Positions 7,149 to 11,582 of a stretch of DNA of 11,582 bases are shown in pieces; positions within the stretch are counted from its first letter, which is position 1, and the number at the start of each line of letters is the position of its first letter. Position numbers and translations under genes: made by a program. The notes under the pieces are model-generated. The model had not been told where the DNA came from and made no database searches. It worked only from the letters and a program-made list of their open reading frames with translations. Origin of the DNA: an uncultured Prevotella sp. (GTDB lineage: Bacteria > Bacteroidota > Bacteroidia > Bacteroidales > Bacteroidaceae); contig CALJCU010000329.1 in assembly GCA_938023885.1 (NCBI GenBank), positions 1-11,582 on the forward strand, in the 5' to 3' direction.

Positions 7149-7157
7149 GCAAAAATA
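7149..7157 (-). promoter_or_regulatory. Candidate -7 element for the lpxD operon
   Basis: On the minus strand 7157-7149 reads TATTTTTGC, matching the Bacteroidota -7 consensus TAnnTTTG. No clear TTTG -33 element lies 17-23 bases upstream, so the call rests on the -7 box and on its position. Transcription would start near 7142, about 50 bases before the lpxD ATG. It implies lpxD-lpxC/fabZ-lpxA-miaA can be expressed apart from the pyrF block. Confidence 0.45.
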
Positions 7158-7213
7158 ATGATTTTCTCTCTAATATTAGGAATGTCGATAGATTATTTGT
7201 GATTTTTATAACG

Positions 7214-7249
7214 CAAATGGCGCATAATTGCACACTTATACGCCGTTTG
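7214..7249 (-). terminator. Hairpin downstream of pyrF, possible terminator
   Basis: On the minus strand GGCGTATAA (7244-7236) pairs with TTATGCGCC (7227-7219) across an 8-base loop, giving nine pairs with one G-U. After one mismatch, CAAA/TTTG adds four more pairs. It starts 9 bases after the pyrF stop and lies 57 bases upstream of the lpxD -7 box, where an operon boundary is expected. It lacks a U-run after the stem, so termination is inferred from position; it may only stabilise the pyrF mRNA end. Confidence 0.42.
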
Positions 7250-7258
7250 TGAATAAAA

Positions 7259-8080
7259 TTAGAGTGCCTCAAGCTCTTTCTGCATTTGCCGTTGCAGTTT
7301 TCTTGCTTTATCTCTTGCAGCTTCTGCGAAATACTCATCGTGACCCGCGTAGATGATGCCGCGACTGGAGTTGACGAGGAGTCCACAGTCTTTGATCATA
7401 CCGTACTTGCATACTTCTTGCAAGCTGCCGCCCTGTGTACCAACACCGGGAACGAGCAGGAAATGATTCGGGGCTACCTTACGGATATCTTCAAACATGT
7501 GACCTTGTGTGGCTCCAACAACATACATCATATTATTTTCTGTGCCCCACTGCTGTGTTTTCTTGATGACTTTCTCGAAGAGGCGTTCGCCGTCCTTATT
7601 TTCTGTGAGCTGGAAGTCGTGGCTGCCTTTGTTACTTGTCAAAGCCAGGACGATTGTCCATTTATCCTTATGTTCGAGGAACGGCGTGAGGCTGTCCTCA
7701 CCCATGTAGGGAGCCACTGTAAGGGCATCGACACCGAGGCTTCCGAAGAACGACCTGGCATACATTGCCGATGTATTTCCGATGTCGCCGCGCTTGGCGT
7801 CAGCGATGATGAAGTGTCTGGGATAAGCCTCGCGGAGATAGTTGATGGTTTTCACGAGTGCGTTCATGCCATTGAGCCCATAGCACTCATAGAAAGCGAG
7901 GTTAGGCTTATATGCTACGCAGTAAGTGGCAGTTGCATCAATGATAGCCTTGTTGAACTCGAAGATGGCATCCTTGTTATCCTTCAGAAAGTCGGGCATC
8001 TTATTGATGTCCGTGTCAAGTCCTACACAGAGAAACGACTTCTTTTCAAAGATTTCCTTGACAAGTTGCTGCCTGTTCAT
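7259..8080 (-). CDS. pyrF: Orotidine 5'-phosphate decarboxylase, long (type 2) form
   Basis: This 273-residue cytoplasmic enzyme decarboxylates OMP to UMP, the last step of de novo pyrimidine synthesis. The hallmark motif ADAKRGDIGNT lies at 93-103, with Lys96 as catalytic Lys and Asp94 and Asp99 as its partners. Other family blocks are CVGLDTD (18-24), AYKPNLAFYE (56-65), VVGATQG (187-193) and VPGVGTQGG (210-218). Residues Ser-Ser-Arg-Gly near 238-241 bind phosphate. The length and Leu-Asp-Thr-Asp start fit the longer subfamily rather than the roughly 230-residue E. coli type. The gene is last in the menG-aroE-purM-prfA-pyrF run, is preceded by a possible 27-codon gene, and is followed by a hairpin. 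Confidence 0.96.
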   Translation of the reverse strand: MNRQQLVKEIFEKKSFLCVGLDTDINKMPDFLKDNKDAIFEFNKAIIDATATYCVAYKPNLAFYECYGLNGMNALVKTINYLREAYPRHFIIADAKRGDIGNTSAMYARSFFGSLGVDALTVAPYMGEDSLTPFLEHKDKWTIVLALTSNKGSHDFQLTENKDGERLFEKVIKKTQQWGTENNMMYVVGATQGHMFEDIRKVAPNHFLLVPGVGTQGGSLQEVCKYGMIKDCGLLVNSSRGIIYAGHDEYFAEAARDKARKLQRQMQKELEAL

Positions 8081-8096
8081 GATTATTAATGATTTA

Positions 8097-8180
8097 TTAT
8101 TTAGTGTTCTCTGTCTTGGGTTTCTCCACAGCCTTCTCTTTCGAGTAATCTTCTTTCTTACGTGTCCGGAATCGTGCCAT
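8097..8180 (-). CDS. Possible small basic protein (27 residues) between prfA and pyrF
   Basis: I do not recognise this protein. The frame starts ATG GCA CGA TTC and reads MARFRTRKKEDYSKEKAVEK, followed by seven more polar residues and a TAA. It has ten basic (7 Lys, 3 Arg) and five acidic residues and no hydrophobic stretch, so it would be a soluble or nucleic-acid-binding peptide, perhaps disordered. It fits the operon unusually well: it begins 11 bases after the prfA stop and ends 16 bases before the pyrF ATG, filling an otherwise empty 111-base gap on the coding strand. An AT-rich leader precedes the ATG, as for other genes here. It is too short for composition alone to prove coding; conservation would decide. 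Confidence 0.45.
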   Translation of the reverse strand: MARFRTRKKEDYSKEKAVEKPKTENTK

Positions 8181-8191
8181 GATAATATTAA

Positions 8192-9307
8192 TTAAAGTTC
8201 GCTTTCCTTGAGTTTCTCTGCGTTCTCTGCCACAGTGAGGTGGTCGATCATGTCCTGGATATTTCCGTTCATGAATCCTTGCAGATCGTGGATGGTGTAT
8301 CCAATACGGTGGTCGGTGACACGTCCCTGCGGATAGTTGTAGGTACGGATCTTTGCCGAGCGGTCACCTGTAGAGACAAGTGACTTACGACGGTTCTGAA
8401 TGTCACCCACATACTTGGCATGTTCACGGTCGTAGACGAAGGTATAGAGGCGGCTCAAGGCACGCTCCTTGTTTTTCGGCTGGTCACGTGTCTCGGTACA
8501 TTCGATGAGGATCTCTTCCTCCTCGCCTGTCTCCGAATTTTTCCACGGATAACGCAGACGCACACCGGAGCTCACCTTATTAACGTTTTGGCCACCGGCA
8601 CCACTGGAGCGGAATGTATCCCATTTGATCTTGCTCTCGTCGATGTGCACCTCGAACTTCTCAGCTTCTGGCAACACAGCCACCGTCGCAGCACTCGTGT
8701 GCATACGACCCTGTGTCTCTGTGGCGGGCACACGCTGTACGCGGTGCACGCCCGACTCATATTTGAGCGTGCCGTAGACATTGTCTCCACTCACGGCGAA
8801 GTCGATCTCCTTGTATCCGCCTGCGGCACCTTCATTGAAGGATGTGACACTCACGGTCCATCCCTTGGAGTCACAGAAGCGTCTGTACATATTGAAGAGG
8901 TCGCCGGCGAAGAGCGCGGCCTCGTCGCCCCCCGTACCCGCACGGATCTCCATCTGCACGTTCTTCGCGTCTTCGGGATCCTTCGGCACAAGCAGCATCT
9001 TAATCTCTTCCTCAAGCTTCGGCTGCAGTTCTTCGTTCTCCTGTAGTTCTTCCCTTGCCATGGCTTTCATGTCGGGATCGCTCTCGTTGACGATGATATC
9101 TTTCGACTCTTTGACAGCGTTGAGGCAGGCAACATAACGCTTGCGGGCGTCCATGATGTCGCCGAGCTCCTTATATTCCTTAGTCAACTTGACATACCTG
9201 CTCTGGTCAGCGATGACCTCAGGATCAGTGATAAGCGTCGATACCTCCTCGTACCGGGCCTCCAGTCCGTCAAGTTTCTGTAGTATTGAGTTTTTTTCTT
9301 CAGCCAT
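8192..9307 (-). CDS. prfA: Peptide chain release factor 1
   Basis: This 371-residue factor ends translation at UAA and UAG. The ribosomal catalytic motif GGQ is at 238-240 within RSSGAGGQNVNKVSSGVRL; its Gln is normally methylated. The stop-codon tripeptide is Pro-Ala-Thr at 194-196 (RVPATETQGRMHTSAA), the RF1 PxT form rather than the RF2 SPF form. The N-terminal helical domain (about 1-105) and the GGDEA block (127-131) are also present. An in-frame ATG exists at 9331, but the family N-terminus is MAxxNSIL, matching the start at 9307, which also has a purine-rich AGAAAG just upstream. It sits 46 bases after purM and before the possible small gene. Confidence 0.96.
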   Translation of the reverse strand: MAEEKNSILQKLDGLEARYEEVSTLITDPEVIADQSRYVKLTKEYKELGDIMDARKRYVACLNAVKESKDIIVNESDPDMKAMAREELQENEELQPKLEEEIKMLLVPKDPEDAKNVQMEIRAGTGGDEAALFAGDLFNMYRRFCDSKGWTVSVTSFNEGAAGGYKEIDFAVSGDNVYGTLKYESGVHRVQRVPATETQGRMHTSAATVAVLPEAEKFEVHIDESKIKWDTFRSSGAGGQNVNKVSSGVRLRYPWKNSETGEEEEILIECTETRDQPKNKERALSRLYTFVYDREHAKYVGDIQNRRKSLVSTGDRSAKIRTYNYPQGRVTDHRIGYTIHDLQGFMNGNIQDMIDHLTVAENAEKLKESEL

Positions 9308-9353
9308 TATCTTTCTATAACCTTCAGGCATTATCTAATTTAAGTCGCCTATA

Positions 9354-10517
9354 TTAATAGTTGAATTCTCCGTATTCTGATTTGATGGTCAGCGAGCGCT
9401 TTCCTTCCTCGATGTGTCCGATGACCTGTGCATTGATGTTGAAACTCTTGCTCACGGCAATGACCTTGTCGGCCATCTCCGGACGGACATAGATCTCCAT
9501 ACGGTGACCCATGTTGAACACCTGGTACATCTCTTTCCAGTCGGTACAGGAGCAGTCGTGGATAATCTTGAACAGTGGGGGAACGGGGAACATATTGTCT
9601 TTGACGACGCGGCAGTTCTCATCTACAAAATGCAACACCTTGGTCTGTGCGCCACCCGTGCAGTGTACCATTCCATGAATCTCCGGACGCATCTCGTCAA
9701 GCAGTCGTTTGATGACAGGAGCATAAGTGCGGGTGGGGGAGAGCACGAGTTGTCCGGCATCGGCATCGAAACCGTCAATCTTATCCGTGAGGTGATACTT
9801 GCCGCTGTAGACGAGCTCATCGGGTACGGCGTGGTCGTAGCTCTCCGGGAACTTCTCAGCGAGATACTTGGCAAAGACATCGTGGCGTGCACTTGTCAGT
9901 CCATTGCTTCCCATGCCTCCGTTGTAACGGTCTTCGTAGGTAGCCTGACCTGTAGAGCTCAGGCCCACAATGACATCGCCCGGGCGGATATTGGCGTTGT
10001 TTATGACGTCGCTGCGTTTCATGCGGCAGGTGACGGTGGAGTCGACGATGATCGTTCTCACGAGGTCACCGACATCAGCCGTCTCACCACCGGTGGGATA
10101 GATACCGACACCCATGTCGCGAAGCTGGGCGAGGAACTCATCGGTGCCGTTGATGACAGCAGAGATGACCTCACCGGGTACGAGCATCTTGTTTCGGCCT
10201 ATCGTGGAGGACACGAGAATATTGTCCACGGCACCTACACAGAGCAGGTCATCTGTGTTCATTACCACAGCATCTTGAGCGATACCTTTCCATACACTCA
10301 GGTCACCGGTCTCTTTCCAATACATATAAGCCAGTGACGATTTCGTGCCGGCACCGTCAGCGTGCATGATATTGCAATAGTCCGGATCTCCACCGAGCGT
10401 GTCGGGGATAATCTTACAGAAAGCCTGCGGGAAGATACCCTTATCGATGTTTTTGATAGCGTTGTGAACATCTTCTTTGGCGGCAGATACACCGCGCATC
10501 ATATATCTGTTATTCAT
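9354..10517 (-). CDS. purM: Phosphoribosylformylglycinamidine cyclo-ligase (AIR synthase), Bacteroidota type
   Basis: This 387-residue protein is assigned to the ATP-dependent closure of FGAM to aminoimidazole ribonucleotide in purine synthesis. PurM-superfamily marks are visible in order: HADGAGTKSSL (52-62), MNTDDLLCVGA (86-96), TGGETADVGD (142-151), GSNGLTSAR (203-211), SPTRTYAP (250-257) and VHCTGGAQTK (274-283). It is about 40 residues longer than E. coli PurM and several motifs differ: the usual GGGxxENIPR is GGAQTKVLHF, and the MPG after GGETA is absent. I know this divergent form from Bacteroidota, where it is annotated purM, so the role is likely but rests on family placement. It lies between aroE and prfA with short spacers. 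Confidence 0.87.
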   Translation of the reverse strand: MNNRYMMRGVSAAKEDVHNAIKNIDKGIFPQAFCKIIPDTLGGDPDYCNIMHADGAGTKSSLAYMYWKETGDLSVWKGIAQDAVVMNTDDLLCVGAVDNILVSSTIGRNKMLVPGEVISAVINGTDEFLAQLRDMGVGIYPTGGETADVGDLVRTIIVDSTVTCRMKRSDVINNANIRPGDVIVGLSSTGQATYEDRYNGGMGSNGLTSARHDVFAKYLAEKFPESYDHAVPDELVYSGKYHLTDKIDGFDADAGQLVLSPTRTYAPVIKRLLDEMRPEIHGMVHCTGGAQTKVLHFVDENCRVVKDNMFPVPPLFKIIHDCSCTDWKEMYQVFNMGHRMEIYVRPEMADKVIAVSKSFNINAQVIGHIEEGKRSLTIKSEYGEFNY

Positions 10518-10535
10518 ATTCCTCTATTCTCGATA

Positions 10536-10556
10536 CTTAATTTCTAACTCTTAACT
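10536..10556 (-). repeat. Three degenerate heptamers in the aroE-purM spacer
   Basis: On the minus strand 10556-10536 reads as three adjacent heptamers: AGTTAAG, AGTTAGA, AATTAAG. They fill nearly half of the 47-base spacer just before the purM ATG. Short GAGTTAA-like tandem runs are frequent in Bacteroidota spacers, by my recollection. Here the copies have diverged, so active slippage is unlikely. An effect on purM translation is possible but unproven. Confidence 0.45.
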
Positions 10557-10564
10557 CCTCACCA

Positions 10565-11305
10565 TCACCTGTTCCAGAACTCCCAGCTTGCGAAAGCCTG
10601 GAGGAGGAGCATCTCGAGGCCGTTCTTCACGACAGCACCTTTCTTCTTTCCCTTGTTGAGGAACAGCGTCTCATCGGGGTTATAGATGAGGTCATAGAGC
10701 AGCGTGTGATTGTCCATAGCATCGTAGGGAAGGTCCGGACACTCGTCTGCGTGTGGGAACATGCCACAAGGCGTACAGTTGACAATGACATTGTATTCCT
10801 TGATCATCTCCGGGGTAATATCCGCATATCTTATGGCACCGTCCTTCCCCGTCCGGCTCACTTTGAGTGTCTTGAGCTTCAGCGATCTCAGTCCGAACTC
10901 GACGGCTTTTGAAGCGCCGCCTGTACCGAGGATGAGAGCTTTCTTATGATACGATTCCAGCATCGGCTCGATGCTGCGCGTGAATCCTGTCACATCACTG
11001 TTGTAACCTTTGAGTACCGTTTTCTTTCCTTTGTGCTCCACCTTGATGACGTTGACAGCTCCTATCTCACTGGCTTCAGGACTGAGTTCATCGAGATAGC
11101 TGATTACTTTCTCCTTGTATGGAATGGTCACGTTGAGACCACGGAGCTCGGGATTGGTGTCCAAGATTTCGGGTAATTGTTCAATGGTGGGTATCTCATA
11201 GTTCTCATACACAGCATCAATGCCTTCGTTCTTGAACTTTTCATTGAAATAGCTGATGGAGAACGAGTGTTCCAGAGGGTAGCCTATCAATCCGTATTTA
11301 TCCAT
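10565..11305 (-). CDS. aroE: Shikimate dehydrogenase
   Basis: This 246-residue cytoplasmic enzyme reduces 3-dehydroshikimate to shikimate with NADPH, the fourth step toward chorismate. The substrate-binding N-terminus GYPLEHSFS (8-16) is present. Catalytic Lys64 lies in NVTIPYKE (58-65), Asn85 in GAVNVI, and catalytic Asp104 in GYNSDVTGF. The nucleotide-binding loop is GTGGASKAV (127-135), followed by VNCTPCGMFP and the C-terminal KNGLEMLLLQA helix. The protein is shorter than E. coli AroE (about 270) but typical of Bacteroidota as I recall. It begins 30 bases after the menG stop and precedes purM by 47 bases. With aroC it supplies chorismate, from which the menaquinone substrate of MenG derives. 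Confidence 0.96.
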   Translation of the reverse strand: MDKYGLIGYPLEHSFSISYFNEKFKNEGIDAVYENYEIPTIEQLPEILDTNPELRGLNVTIPYKEKVISYLDELSPEASEIGAVNVIKVEHKGKKTVLKGYNSDVTGFTRSIEPMLESYHKKALILGTGGASKAVEFGLRSLKLKTLKVSRTGKDGAIRYADITPEMIKEYNVIVNCTPCGMFPHADECPDLPYDAMDNHTLLYDLIYNPDETLFLNKGKKKGAVVKNGLEMLLLQAFASWEFWNR

Positions 11306-11335
11306 AATGACGAAAGTTAAGTTTGAGAATCTTTA

Positions 11336-11582
11336 TTATTTTTCAGCAAAATACAAGGTGCATATTCCGAAGGTGAGCCTTTTGAAACTTACTTTGGAGA
11401 ATCCGGCCTTTTTCAATATCCCCACCATCGTCTCTCCCTGGGGAAATGCCTCGATGGTGGCCGTGAGATAGCTGTAAGCACTGTTGTCCTTGCTGATAAG
11501 TTTCCCGTAGACAGGCAGTATTGTGTGGGAATAGATATGGAACAGTTGTTTCATGGGGAAAGAGACAGGTGTTGTGAGTTCT
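11336..11582 (-). CDS. menG: Demethylmenaquinone methyltransferase, C-terminal part only (runs off the window)
   Basis: Only the last 81 residues are present; the start lies beyond base 11582. The enzyme uses S-adenosylmethionine to methylate demethylmenaquinone, the final menaquinone step. The visible part matches the C-terminus of the UbiE/MenG family: a segment reading ELTTPVSFP, then MKQLFHIYSHTILPVYGKLI, SKDNSAYSYL, FPQGETMVGIL, and a final strand RLTFGICTLYFAEK. The SAM-binding motifs lie outside the window. The Met at 11554 is internal and should not be taken as a start. aroE follows after 30 bases on the same strand, so the two are probably co-transcribed. Confidence 0.92.
   Translation of the reverse strand, partial: ELTTPVSFPMKQLFHIYSHTILPVYGKLISKDNSAYSYLTATIEAFPQGETMVGILKKAGFSKVSFKRLTFGICTLYFAEK

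Noticed and set aside
7105..7386. A 93-codon minus-strand frame across the pyrF end and the spacer.
   Set aside because: Its 5' half is out of frame inside pyrF and the rest is low-complexity spacer sequence; no support.
7286..8089. A 267-codon plus-strand open frame opposite pyrF.
   Set aside because: It mirrors nearly all of pyrF, its product resembles no family and it has no promoter or partner gene; pyrF carries the catalytic motif.
9414..10337. A 307-codon plus-strand open frame opposite purM.
   Set aside because: It lies wholly within purM on the other strand. Its translation is rich in His, Asp and Val with no recognisable domain, as expected of an antisense shadow, while purM has clear motifs.
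1..11582. Search for CRISPR arrays, insertion sequences, tRNA genes, toxin-antitoxin pairs or phage genes.
   Set aside because: No regularly spaced repeats, transposase or integrase motifs, tRNA-like folds or defence-type domains were seen; all large frames are conserved housekeeping genes.

Overview
The window looks like ordinary chromosome from a member of the Bacteroidales (Bacteroidota), possibly Prevotellaceae, though the family is a guess. Three things point there. LpxC and FabZ form a single fused polypeptide. Several promoters fit the Bacteroidota -7 element TAnnTTTG, with no E. coli-type -10 or -35 boxes. The protein sequences (PurM, MenG tail, DUF2023 beside flavodoxin) match the forms I know from Bacteroides and Prevotella. 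I see no transposase, integrase, phage gene, tRNA, rRNA or CRISPR array.

Layout. At the left end a minus-strand pair encodes flavodoxin (fldA) and, downstream of a strongly palindromic spacer, a DUF2023 protein. A 181-base divergent region carries back-to-back promoters for fldA (minus) and aroC (plus). aroC and a GNAT acetyltransferase form a plus-strand pair separated by 4 bases. These converge, with a 19-base gap, on a long minus-strand block occupying the rest of the window. Read in transcription order, from the right edge leftward, the block is menG (partial), aroE, purM, prfA, a possible 27-residue small gene, pyrF, then a 168-base spacer with a hairpin and a candidate promoter, then lpxD, lpxC-fabZ, lpxA and miaA.

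How the genes work together. lpxD, lpxC-fabZ and lpxA supply three early lipid A steps (O-acylation, deacetylation, N-acylation) plus the 3-hydroxyacyl-ACP dehydratase that competes for the acyl-ACP substrate pool. miaA rides at the end of this operon. The upstream block mixes late menaquinone synthesis (menG), the shikimate pathway (aroE; aroC lies nearby on the other strand), purine and pyrimidine synthesis (purM, pyrF) and translation termination (prfA). Flavodoxin is a low-potential electron carrier.

No gap exceeds 300 bases; the longest are 965-1145 and 7091-7258, both described below. The window is almost entirely housekeeping. The parts not explained by known genes are small: the palindromic fldA/DUF2023 spacer, the small Lys-rich frame between prfA and pyrF, the pyrF/lpxD spacer, and a degenerate heptamer run before purM. 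I did not find a new multi-gene system.
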